Origin: CAZLMW01 sp964560875
Lineage (GTDB): Bacteria; Myxococcota_A; UBA9042
Direction: 5' to 3'
DNA: 25,209 nt
Assembly (NCBI GenBank): GCA_964560875.1
Contig: CAZLMW010000116.1
Location: forward strand, 1 to 25,209
Of the stretch, positions 7,853 to 15,205 are shown piece by piece. The position numbers and the translations under genes were made by a program. Under the pieces are notes generated by a model, which was not told the DNA's origin, did no database searches, and saw only the letters and a program-made list of their open reading frames with translations. Numbering within the stretch: the stretch's first letter is position 1; each line of letters opens with the position of its first letter.

Positions 7853-8266
7853 TCAGACGCTCGGCAGGCCCTTGTCGTCGGGGCCTGAGCTCGGCTGGTC
7901 GTCGGCGGACTTGCCCTTATGGGGTTTGCCGGACTTGTTGCACTTGCCCTTCTTGCCCTTCTTGCCCTTCTTACCCTTCTTGCCGTCCGAGTCCGAGTCC
8001 GAGTCCGAGTTCGAGTCTGAGTCTGAGTCCGAGTCCGAGTTCGAGTTCGAGTCTGAGTCCGAGTCCGAGTCTGAGTCTGAGTCCGAGTCCGAGTCCGAGT
8101 CCGAGTCTGAGTCTGAGAGACCGGACAGGTCGCAGCTTGCGAGGGTCAAGGGCAGGCAGACGGACGTCATTGCCATGACGAGCAAGCGAACGAGCGTCCA
8201 GCGTTTGAAGAGGTCGTGTATCATGTTGCGTTGTCCGCGAGCGAGCAGGGCTTTTGTGCCGGTCAT
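7853..8266 (-). CDS. small lipoprotein with Ser-Asp repeat and Lys-Lys-Gly repeat
   Basis: 137 residues from ATG 8266 (an alternative ATG is at 8224). The signal region (LVRLLVMAMTSVCLPLTLASC) ends in a lipobox LASC, so N-terminal acylation is predicted. Immediately after comes about 44 residues of alternating Ser-Asp with a few Asn. Then four to five Gly-Lys-Lys steps follow (GKKGKKGKKGKKGK), and a short Lys/Ser/Asp/Pro-rich tail. The strongly acidic arm followed by a strongly basic one is unusual. Ser-Asp dipeptide runs serve as cell-surface stalks in Gram-positive adhesins, and acidic repeats can bind calcium. Neither role is proven here, and no folded domain is left. It precedes the membrane protein in the same orientation. 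Confidence 0.65.
   Translation of the reverse strand: MTGTKALLARGQRNMIHDLFKRWTLVRLLVMAMTSVCLPLTLASCDLSGLSDSDSDSDSDSDSDSDSDSDSDSNSNSDSDSDSDSNSDSDSDSDGKKGKKGKKGKKGKCNKSGKPHKGKSADDQPSSGPDDKGLPSV
7984..8117 (-). repeat. hexanucleotide (GAGTCY) tandem array
   Basis: About 22 tandem hexamers on the plus strand (GAGTCC, GAGTCT, occasionally GAGTTC) encode Ser-Asp/Ser-Asn on the minus strand. A 9-bp array (TTGCCCTTC, about four copies, ~7944-7980) encoding Lys-Lys-Gly abuts it. Both are frame-preserving. Confidence 0.9.
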
Positions 8267-8368
8267 CGTACCATCCCCGCCGTTGAGGTCACGCGGTTTC
8301 TGCCAAGCCGTGGAGTCGCGGGTCGGCGTGGCTTTCTTACGGTATGGTCATCATGGCGCCGTATTTGT

Positions 8369-8488
8369 CTCAAGCGCGAGGCGTGGTTTCGGACCGACGC
8401 CCAGACCGGCCAGAACAAGAGCGGTACGGTGCTGGTCCGGTGCACCGAAAAAGATGGCAAAATCGCGGTCGTCCAGCTCGTGAATTGA
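8369..8488 (+). pseudogene. possible 3' remnant of an unidentified gene
   Basis: About 39 codons ending in TGA at 8488 have strong coding character: clean G/C third positions and a balanced composition (FRTDAQTGQNKSGTVLV, RCTEKDGKIAVVQLVN). Upstream in the same frame the sequence quickly looks non-coding (many Arg, Trp and Ser), and the only ATG (8216) overlaps the divergent lipoprotein gene. A frameshifted or truncated gene is therefore more likely than an intact one. I do not recognise the protein. Confidence 0.3.
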
Positions 8489-8530
8489 GCCCCGAATCCA
8501 TCCCACCGAAAAACCGGCCCCTGACCTGCC

Positions 8531-9376
8531 ATGCGTGTGACCACCTGGAACCTCAACGGACTGCGCCAGGCGCTGCGCAAGGGCATGCTCGACACCGTTG
8601 CATCCATCGGTCCGCAGGTTCTGCTGCTGCAGGAGATCAAGGGCGGACCCGCAAAGCTCGCACCTGCCGACCGCGAACCGCCGGGCTGGCACATCCACTG
8701 GAATCCCGCGGCGCGCAAGGGCTACTCCGGCACAGCGGTGTGGTCTCGATTCCCGATCGAGGTGCTCGACGAGCAGTGGGGCGACGGGCCCGACGCTGAC
8801 GAAGGGCGTATTGCGATGGTCCGCACCGCGGGGCTCATCGTGGCGAGCATTTATCTGCCCAACGGCGACTCCAGCCGGCGCAGGCAGGGCGAAAAAGAGA
8901 CCTGGATGGCCCACTTCCTGCCCTGGGCCCATCGGCAGGTCGGCCGCTTCGACGAACCCATGGTTTTCGGCGGCGACCTCAACATCGCGCACACCAGGTT
9001 CGACGTTCAGCGCCCAGGCAAGCGCTCAGGCTTCTTGCCGCAGGAGCGCAAATTCTTCGACGAGCTGCTCGCGGGCGGTTGGGTAGACCTGCAACGCAAG
9101 TACGTCGGCGATGTGGATGGGCCGTATTCGTGGTGGCGGGCCCGGCAGAAGGTCCGCGCCGTTCACAGCGGCTGGCGCATCGACTACTTGCTCGGCAACG
9201 CGAAGGCCGCAGCCGCGCTTCGAGGGGCACACACGTTGACCGAAGCCGGGCAGGGCATCAGCGACCACGCACCGGTCAGCGTTGACCTCGACCTCGCCGC
9301 CGCCAAGGCGCCTCCCAAGCCTCGGGCCGTCTACTACGACAGCAACGGCTACCCGGTCGCCAACCCGGACGCGTAG
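8531..9376 (+). CDS. xthA: exodeoxyribonuclease III / AP endonuclease
   Basis: This 281-residue protein is a full-length member of the ExoIII branch of the EEP nuclease superfamily, which cleaves DNA 5' of abasic sites and removes 3' blocks in base-excision repair. All catalytic positions are visible: Asn7 (TWNLNG), Glu35 (LLQEIK), Tyr108 (ASIYLPNG), Asp149 and Asn151 (GGDLNIAH), Asp218 (GWRIDYLL) and Asp245/His246 (SDHAPV). The substrate-binding KGYSGTAVWSR, SGFLPQER and YSWW blocks are also present. ATG 8531 starts directly at the conserved MRVTTWNLNG. The C-terminal ~25 residues beyond SDHAPVSVDLDL are a short Pro/Lys extension. The reading frame of the last DAB-operon gene overlaps its 3' part on the opposite strand. 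Confidence 0.95.
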   Translation: MRVTTWNLNGLRQALRKGMLDTVASIGPQVLLLQEIKGGPAKLAPADREPPGWHIHWNPAARKGYSGTAVWSRFPIEVLDEQWGDGPDADEGRIAMVRTAGLIVASIYLPNGDSSRRRQGEKETWMAHFLPWAHRQVGRFDEPMVFGGDLNIAHTRFDVQRPGKRSGFLPQERKFFDELLAGGWVDLQRKYVGDVDGPYSWWRARQKVRAVHSGWRIDYLLGNAKAAAALRGAHTLTEAGQGISDHAPVSVDLDLAAAKAPPKPRAVYYDSNGYPVANPDA

Positions 9377-10849
9377 CCCCCTGGATTGGTTCTCGGACGT
9401 GTTCAAGCCGGTGCGTTCAAAGCTGGGCGGCGCGTCGGTCCGCTTTTTGCCGTGAACTCGCTCTTTCGGGCCTGGTGTCGATGCCGCATGGTCAGCTCGA
9501 GAGGCGACTTTTCGCGAGACAAGCGGAATCAGAGACGGAGCGACTCCGCCGACGACGAGGATTCCGAGCAGCCCGACAAGCGCGACGGTCTCTCCCAGCC
9601 GCAGGGGCATTGGCGGCCAATCCGCGGAAGGTGGCCCCAGGAAGACCCGCATGAACACCCGCAAGCTGCCGAAGCCCACAAGCGACATCGTCGCAGCGGC
9701 GGCAAGGAGAGCGAGCACTTGGTGCGTCACGCCGCCGTGCAAGACCACCTCGGCGCTCGCAAATTCCAGCGTGCCCGGGAGTCCCGATACGGCAACGACG
9801 AACAATAGGAACAGCACGCCCAGGGTTGGCACTGAGTCGAAAACACCGTGGTGACTGCGGAGGTCGAGCTCTCCGGTCCGACGAGTGGCGAGGCTGAACG
9901 CGATGCTCAGTCCCACGGTCGACGGCAACAACGCCATCCACATCAGCTCACCGCCGAGGAATCCGGTGTCTGTCATGTCCAATAAGGCGGCGAAGACGAG
10001 GCTCTGCATCGCGAGGAGAGTCCAACTCAGCGCCCGCCGCATGGAGCGCTGCACCACAGTGAGAGCCGCGGCGACGACGGCGAGCGCCACAAGTCCCGGC
10101 GCGACCGCGTCGCCGACAGCGTGATGGGATTGGCGGATCGCGGGTTCGATCCAGCGCGCGACGATTGCGAAGCCGGTGTAGGGCGCGATCGTGACCAATG
10201 CCGACGGAGAGAACCCACGCGCGAGCGTCGCCGTCACCACCGGCGCGGTAGGCGCGACACCGATGACGAGCGCAGCCGCGCCGAGCAACGCTATTAGTTC
10301 ATTTGGTCCGGTGACAGCGGTCACGGCGGCCCACGACGACAGCACCGCCGGATCCGCCTGCATAACGTGAACGAGAGTGGCGCCCAGCAATAGCATCGCG
10401 AGCCCGTGGAAGACCAAGATGACCCTCCCTGCATGGCGCGGGACGTGCAGCATTGTTGTCAGCATCGCCATCAACTCGACGGCGCCCAGTGTGAGGGGGT
10501 CTCCCGCCATGACGCTGAGTGACGCGAGCCCGGCGGCCACCTGAACGAACACCGGAGCGCCGTCCGTGCCTCGCGCCCAGCTGAGTGACAACGCCAAGGC
10601 CGTCAACGTGATGGGCGGCAGCAGCGAGGCAGCGAGGGCATCTAGCGTGAGCCGTGCCGGGCCGACCACCAGGTCGAGCGTGCGCGGGTCCTCAATGAAG
10701 ATCAGCGCTGCAACTATCGCCGCTGCGCTCGCAAAGGCGGCCTGAACGACGCACACCCATCGCGCTTCGGCGCGTGGCAGTAGCGCGCTGACGCTCGCGC
10801 CGATCAGGAGAAGAACAGCGGCACCGCATGCCGGTAGCAAGGCATTCAT
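9026..10849 (-). CDS. degenerate NuoM-like proton-channel subunit, last gene of the DAB operon
   Basis: ATG 10849 overlaps the DabB stop (ATGA), so translation is coupled. The first ~450 residues are almost entirely hydrophobic (about 13-14 helices) and resemble complex I antiporter-like subunits. Glu125 (GAVELMAML) sits where the conserved TM5 Glu is expected, and the late block SGLPGTLEFASAE followed by RVFMRVFLGPP matches the NuoM/L C-terminal pattern. The usual Lys-bearing segment (GxKxxxxPxHxWLP) is replaced by GVAPTAPVVTATLARG. The KxLAYSS segment is replaced by MRRALSWTLLAM, so proton-relay lysines appear lost. The frame continues ~150 residues of non-membrane sequence antisense to xthA. 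A one-base insertion in the T4 run at 9509-9512 would end the protein at 9492, a normal length of about 452 residues. A structural partner of DabB is inferred. Confidence 0.65.
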   Translation of the reverse strand: MNALLPACGAAVLLLIGASVSALLPRAEARWVCVVQAAFASAAAIVAALIFIEDPRTLDLVVGPARLTLDALAASLLPPITLTALALSLSWARGTDGAPVFVQVAAGLASLSVMAGDPLTLGAVELMAMLTTMLHVPRHAGRVILVFHGLAMLLLGATLVHVMQADPAVLSSWAAVTAVTGPNELIALLGAAALVIGVAPTAPVVTATLARGFSPSALVTIAPYTGFAIVARWIEPAIRQSHHAVGDAVAPGLVALAVVAAALTVVQRSMRRALSWTLLAMQSLVFAALLDMTDTGFLGGELMWMALLPSTVGLSIAFSLATRRTGELDLRSHHGVFDSVPTLGVLFLLFVVAVSGLPGTLEFASAEVVLHGGVTHQVLALLAAAATMSLVGFGSLRVFMRVFLGPPSADWPPMPLRLGETVALVGLLGILVVGGVAPSLIPLVSRKVASRADHAASTPGPKERVHGKKRTDAPPSFERTGLNTSENQSRGLRVRVGDRVAVAVVVDGPRLGRRLGGGEVEVNADRCVVADALPGFGQRVCPSKRGCGLRVAEQVVDAPAAVNGADLLPGPPPRIRPIHIADVLALQVYPTAREQLVEEFALLRQEA

Positions 10850-12246
10850 CGATCAGTGCTCCGCAGTTGCGCTGCCGGTGCGGCGGCGGTGTCAACGTGA
10901 TCGTCATTCAGCCGCGCTACCGCGCTCAACTCATCGCCCGCAGTCGGCAGACACATTCCCTCAGACACGCTGTGCTCCACACGGTCCAGCCAGAGCAGCG
11001 CGCGATTCAGGGGCGAAAGAAGCAGTCGGTCGAACCAGGCGTCGATGAACCAGCGCTCGATCGAGAAGTGATACCACCAACGTTGCGCTGAGAGCGGCAA
11101 CACCCGCTGCAGAAGCGAGCTGACCAAGGGCGGCCCGTCACCCCTCATCTCCGAGACGAGGTGACGGTCATGCAGCAGCGAGGGCGCGCGCAACAACTGC
11201 CAGGTCCGCAGGATCGCGTGCCCCGCGATGTGCGCCATCGCCAGGGTGCTGAACCCTGCCGCAACCTCCATCCAGATGACGCCGACCTGGGCCACCGAGG
11301 AGTATCCAAGCGCGGTCTTCACGTCGGTTTGCACACGGGCCACCGCTCGGGCGTGCACCGCAGTCGCGCAGCCGATCGCCGCGATCGCCCAACGCAGCTC
11401 CGGATGCGTGGTGAAGAGAGCCCCGGCGCGGAGCAGCAGGAACGGCGACGCGTGGATCGACAAGGCGCCGTAGAAGATCGCGCTGGATTGCGTCGGCCCC
11501 TCCATCGCCCTGGGAAGCCACCCCGTGAACGGCACAGCTGCGCCCTTGCCCATCGCGCCGAAGACGACCATCGCGCCGATAAGGAGGGACTGTGTCGCGG
11601 AGAGATGCGCGGGTGAAACCGCATTGAAGTCAGCCGAGCCCGTCGCGTGGTGCAGCAGCACCAGCGCCGTGATGAGCCCTACGTCGGTGGTCTTGTAGAC
11701 TCCGTAGGCGCGCAGACCGTGTCGCACTGGCGCATCGCGTCGCCGGAAAAAGGCGATGAGCAACGCCGATGTCAAGCCGACCAACTCCCAGCCAGCGAAG
11801 AGGAGATCCAGCCCGGCGCTGACCGCGATGAGCTCGATTCCGAGCGCGAACAGCACGAGCAGTACATAGAAACCGTGGAATCCAGGCTCCTGGTGGAGGT
11901 ATCGAGCTGAGAACGCGCCGATGATGCCGCACAGCAGGAAGTCGAGGACCAGGAACTCGATCGCTGAAGCGTCGATCTGAAGCACGACATCAAAATGGTA
12001 CGTCCGCACCGTAATCAGCGTGCCGAGATCAATGCGCAGCGGCGCACCGCCGTGAAGCGCCAGGCCGGCGCCGAGAGCGAGGGCGGCAACCAGCCCCAAA
12101 CCAAATGTCCACGCCGTGACCTGGTGAACGCGGCGCTCCGGCATTTGAGCCGGTGGGACGCCGCCGACGATCAACACGCCCAACGCGAACAACGGGCCGG
12201 CGAGCGCGATCGCAGCCAACGAGCTCTGCAACACGGGGTACACCAT
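10846..12246 (-). CDS. dabB: DabB, NuoL-like proton-conducting subunit of the inorganic carbon transporter
   Basis: 466 residues from ATG 12246, or 467 from the overlapping GTG 12249; both overlap the dabA stop. It is a Proton_antipo_M family membrane protein with about 13 helices. The key channel residues are visible: Glu154 (LLFAGWELVGLTS), Lys234 (AMGKGAAVPFTGWLP) and Lys310 (VKTALGYSSVAQVG). In DAB systems this subunit is thought to let a cation gradient drive CO2/bicarbonate capture by DabA, as NuoL moves protons in complex I. The C-terminal ~80 residues form an amphipathic tail (WWYHFSIERWFIDAWFDRLL) like the lateral-helix/post-TM region of NuoL-type proteins. Its place directly after dabA, rather than in a nuo operon, supports the DabB call. 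Confidence 0.88.
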   Translation of the reverse strand: MVYPVLQSSLAAIALAGPLFALGVLIVGGVPPAQMPERRVHQVTAWTFGLGLVAALALGAGLALHGGAPLRIDLGTLITVRTYHFDVVLQIDASAIEFLVLDFLLCGIIGAFSARYLHQEPGFHGFYVLLVLFALGIELIAVSAGLDLLFAGWELVGLTSALLIAFFRRRDAPVRHGLRAYGVYKTTDVGLITALVLLHHATGSADFNAVSPAHLSATQSLLIGAMVVFGAMGKGAAVPFTGWLPRAMEGPTQSSAIFYGALSIHASPFLLLRAGALFTTHPELRWAIAAIGCATAVHARAVARVQTDVKTALGYSSVAQVGVIWMEVAAGFSTLAMAHIAGHAILRTWQLLRAPSLLHDRHLVSEMRGDGPPLVSSLLQRVLPLSAQRWWYHFSIERWFIDAWFDRLLLSPLNRALLWLDRVEHSVSEGMCLPTAGDELSAVARLNDDHVDTAAAPAAQLRSTDR

Positions 12247-15182
12247 CACGAAGCCTTCCCGTTGTCAGCACCGCGGAACGAGCCAGCGACGATCGTTGCC
12301 GGCTTGAGATGGCCGCGGTGACCGGAGTAGTAATCTATGGATGTCTGTGCTGTCTGGATCTTGGTTGTCTCACAGACGTGCAGCTGCCAGCGGCCGTCGG
12401 CCCACGTCCACGCTTGATTGGTGCACGGATCGTACGCGGCGGCGAGGACCCAGCCGCGTTGGATCATGCCGGCAACACCGGGTTGGGAAGCGAGCACAGC
12501 ATCGATGCGGTCCGGTGTGCCCTCAACGATGGTGAGGAGGCGCACCGGCTCGTGAATCTCGACCATCTGCCACGGAAGCCCGGTCCGAAGGTCGCTCTGG
12601 TGGCCGTCCATGACGCCGATCATCCCGGTGATATTGTGGGGCAACTTGGTGTTTGCGCCGTACGCCATGGGGTCTACGAACGAGAAGTAGTACTCCAAGT
12701 TGATGCCGGCCCCTACCGGCGCAACACTTGCGAGCAATCTGCCCAGAACTGCGCCGTTTTCGTCGACACTCGGATCGTACGAGGTCAAGAAGACACGCCG
12801 GTCTAGAAAGAGGCCTCGGCTCCAGTCTCGTCTGCCAACCAGGCACAGCGCGTTGGAGGCGTGCCCGTACTCTGGGCGCGGCTCAGCGAGGTCCTCGGCC
12901 CGGTTCCTGACGTGACGAACGGCTTGCTCCGGTGTCAGGTCCCGAGACGCCGTGTAGAATCGTCGCGCTCTCTCGTGCGCGTCGAGGGTGCAGGCCCGCC
13001 GCAGATCGTCCGCAAGCGTCTGGACAGCCGCGCCGAGCTGGGCTGGGACCAGATCCGTGTCGTACAGCTCAAATTCATCTGTGCACGTGTTGTGGTAGCC
13101 GCCGATGAACCACGTCGTGCTGGGAATGTTGATCCCCGCCAAGCCGAGCTGCTCGCGCACATACTCGTCGTTGGCGAAGCTCGCGAACGCCCTGGCATTC
13201 GGCCCGCCGCGCCCGCCGCCGCACGCGCCGCAATCGTGCGCCGCCTCGTGGGGGTTGTTCATGCTGTTCGAGCCATGTCCCAGCACCGCGACGAGCGGCG
13301 CGAAGTGAGACGTGAGCCCCATTTCTTCGAGCGCAGGGCGCACGATTTGCACCATCTCGTCCTTGCTGAAACCGACGGCTAGCTCGTTGTGCGCGCGCGG
13401 CGGGTCCTCGGCGTCCACGGACAACCTTGTCTGCGCCGCGCGGCGGGGTTTGATGTTGGCCGCGTGACGCTCCGGCGACAGCAGGCGCGTCACCATCGGA
13501 ACGATCGCCGCCGTTCCCAGCAACGACGCCAGGGTCCCTCGCACGACCGATCGCGTGGCGTCAGCGCCGGCCGTCACAACGCCGCCCAGCCACTGATCGC
13601 GACGCTGAAGACGAACAAACGCTTCCCTGTGCTGTGGCTCGACGTCTTCCACAAGCAGGTGTGTCGGGACCGCGTTGGCCGGACTGAGCGGCACCGAGTG
13701 GTGGCCGCCAGCAGCCAGGTACCGGATCTTCAGGCCGTAGTTGCCGGCGTACCCGTAGGTTTCGTACCGCGGGTCGAGCTCCTCGAGCGCGCGACGCAGT
13801 GACTCTTCCCGATCGTCGATGCAACAGATGACTTGTGCGCGCGGTCGCTGCGGGGCCACGGGGTGGGACATCGCATTGTGCGCGATCAACGCGTCGAGGA
13901 TCTGCTGCCGGTAGCGGCGTTCGAACGCCTTTTGCCATAGGGCTCTGCGCGGCACATCGGAGTAGCGGGTCAGGACACTGTCGAAATCGTCGAGCTCTTT
14001 GTCCGTCGCTGCCCACAGCGCTGCCGGCGCAATCCCGAGGTGGACGACCGATTCGAAGAGCTGCAGCGCCGGATCGGGGCTCCGATCGGCTGTTGGCGGC
14101 GCGGCGCAAGCCTGCAGACGCTCGATGAGCGTGCCCCTGGCGAGCGCACCGTCCGAATGCCGCAACGCCTCCTCGCTCGCCGACACCTCGAGCAGGAGCC
14201 GTACAGCCAGGAAGTCTATCAGCGAAGTCGGCGGTGGCGGCGCCGGCGCCAGGTCTGGGCGAGCGGCCAGTTGAACGAACATCCCCGGCCAGCCCGACAG
14301 CGCCAGCAGGGTATCGGTTACGAACGACTTCAGCTCTGTCGGAGCGACGCCGATCCGCTGCAACAAGCTGACCGCCGCGGCGCTCGCGCCCATCGTCTCC
14401 GCATCGAGCTCGCGCACGACTGCGCGCATCCGCCGAACCCACGGACGCGGATCAAGTGTCCGCTGCGTGACCGCGCGCGCGGTGGTCGCAAAGAAGCCCT
14501 CTTCGCGCGCCGGCATCGAGTGCTGCGACACGCCGAGATCGAGGTACGCGGCGGTGTGCCTGATTAGCCACGCGTTGACTTCACGGTCGATGTCGACGGC
14601 CAGATGGCGCTGCGTCAACGCGCCGAGGCGAAGCGAAGTGGGTTCGACCTTCGCGGCCGGATGTTTGCGTCGGCGCTGCACGGCCCAGCGCCACAGCTCG
14701 GCCAGCGTCTGCCGCGTGGAGCCGGAGTCAAGGAGCCGCTCCCTGGCGTCGCGACGCAGGCGCTCGGGGAGCTCAACAAGCATCGTTGTTTCTTGCACGA
14801 GCCACGGAACGGACGCGCTCGGCGTGCCGCTGAAGGGAACGGTCATCAAGCCGTGCACCGCTGTGCGCAAATCGAGCTTCAGGCCCGGAATGACGGCCGG
14901 CTCGTCGGGCACGTGCGCCGCGACGACCGCCCCAATGTCCGCGTCCAGAATCCGACCGCGGTCGTATTCCTCAAGGAACATCTCCGTCGACAGGTACGGC
15001 GTAGCGCCAAAGCGTGCTGAAGCCGCGACGACCGCCTCGTCGAACGGCATGCTCTCGAACGCGTGAAGCGTGTTGTGGTGGACGAATCGCTCCAGCGGCC
15101 GTTGTGCCGGCAGCAGGTGCGCTGCCGACTCCACTGCGCGCTGCACAGCGGTATCGTCGATGGGTTGTGCCGACCGATTCAT
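12246..15182 (-). CDS. dabA: DabA, DUF2309 inorganic carbon transporter subunit
   Basis: 978 residues from ATG 15182, preceded by GGGGG about 8 nt upstream and 23 nt after the sulP stop. Longer in-frame starts up to 15296 overlap sulP and add unlikely sequence. This is the beta-carbonic-anhydrase-like subunit of the DAB complex, proposed to turn CO2 into trapped bicarbonate in the cytoplasm. The four expected zinc/catalytic ligands are visible with family spacing: Cys454 and Asp456 (VICCIDDREE), His636 (LGHGSNS) and Cys651 (HDCGACGGGRGG), with a 15-residue His-to-Cys distance. The N-terminal FVHHNTLHAFE block (33-43) marks the subfamily with HHN in place of the AVNP seen in other members. Later blocks NITGMIGVMDGHQSDLRTGL and PWQMVEIHEPVRLL are typical of the family. 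It is membrane-associated through DabB. Confidence 0.92.
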   Translation of the reverse strand: MNRSAQPIDDTAVQRAVESAAHLLPAQRPLERFVHHNTLHAFESMPFDEAVVAASARFGATPYLSTEMFLEEYDRGRILDADIGAVVAAHVPDEPAVIPGLKLDLRTAVHGLMTVPFSGTPSASVPWLVQETTMLVELPERLRRDARERLLDSGSTRQTLAELWRWAVQRRRKHPAAKVEPTSLRLGALTQRHLAVDIDREVNAWLIRHTAAYLDLGVSQHSMPAREEGFFATTARAVTQRTLDPRPWVRRMRAVVRELDAETMGASAAAVSLLQRIGVAPTELKSFVTDTLLALSGWPGMFVQLAARPDLAPAPPPPTSLIDFLAVRLLLEVSASEEALRHSDGALARGTLIERLQACAAPPTADRSPDPALQLFESVVHLGIAPAALWAATDKELDDFDSVLTRYSDVPRRALWQKAFERRYRQQILDALIAHNAMSHPVAPQRPRAQVICCIDDREESLRRALEELDPRYETYGYAGNYGLKIRYLAAGGHHSVPLSPANAVPTHLLVEDVEPQHREAFVRLQRRDQWLGGVVTAGADATRSVVRGTLASLLGTAAIVPMVTRLLSPERHAANIKPRRAAQTRLSVDAEDPPRAHNELAVGFSKDEMVQIVRPALEEMGLTSHFAPLVAVLGHGSNSMNNPHEAAHDCGACGGGRGGPNARAFASFANDEYVREQLGLAGINIPSTTWFIGGYHNTCTDEFELYDTDLVPAQLGAAVQTLADDLRRACTLDAHERARRFYTASRDLTPEQAVRHVRNRAEDLAEPRPEYGHASNALCLVGRRDWSRGLFLDRRVFLTSYDPSVDENGAVLGRLLASVAPVGAGINLEYYFSFVDPMAYGANTKLPHNITGMIGVMDGHQSDLRTGLPWQMVEIHEPVRLLTIVEGTPDRIDAVLASQPGVAGMIQRGWVLAAAYDPCTNQAWTWADGRWQLHVCETTKIQTAQTSIDYYSGHRGHLKPATIVAGSFRGADNGKAS

Positions 15183-15205
15183 TGTGTTGCCCCCGTACAT
15201 CGCCC

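Noticed and set aside
7984..8117. Hexamer array as a CRISPR or direct-repeat array
   Set aside because: It has no spacers; the units are contiguous 6-mers within a coding frame.
7698..8483. Plus-strand frame through the Ser-Asp repeat (Ser-Glu product)
   Set aside because: The hexamer repeat is open in several frames. Only the minus-strand reading begins with a signal peptide and lipobox.
9026..12246. Reading the two antiporter-like genes as part of respiratory complex I or an Mrp antiporter
   Set aside because: No other nuo or mrp genes are present, and the direct TGATG overlap with dabA identifies a DAB-type locus.
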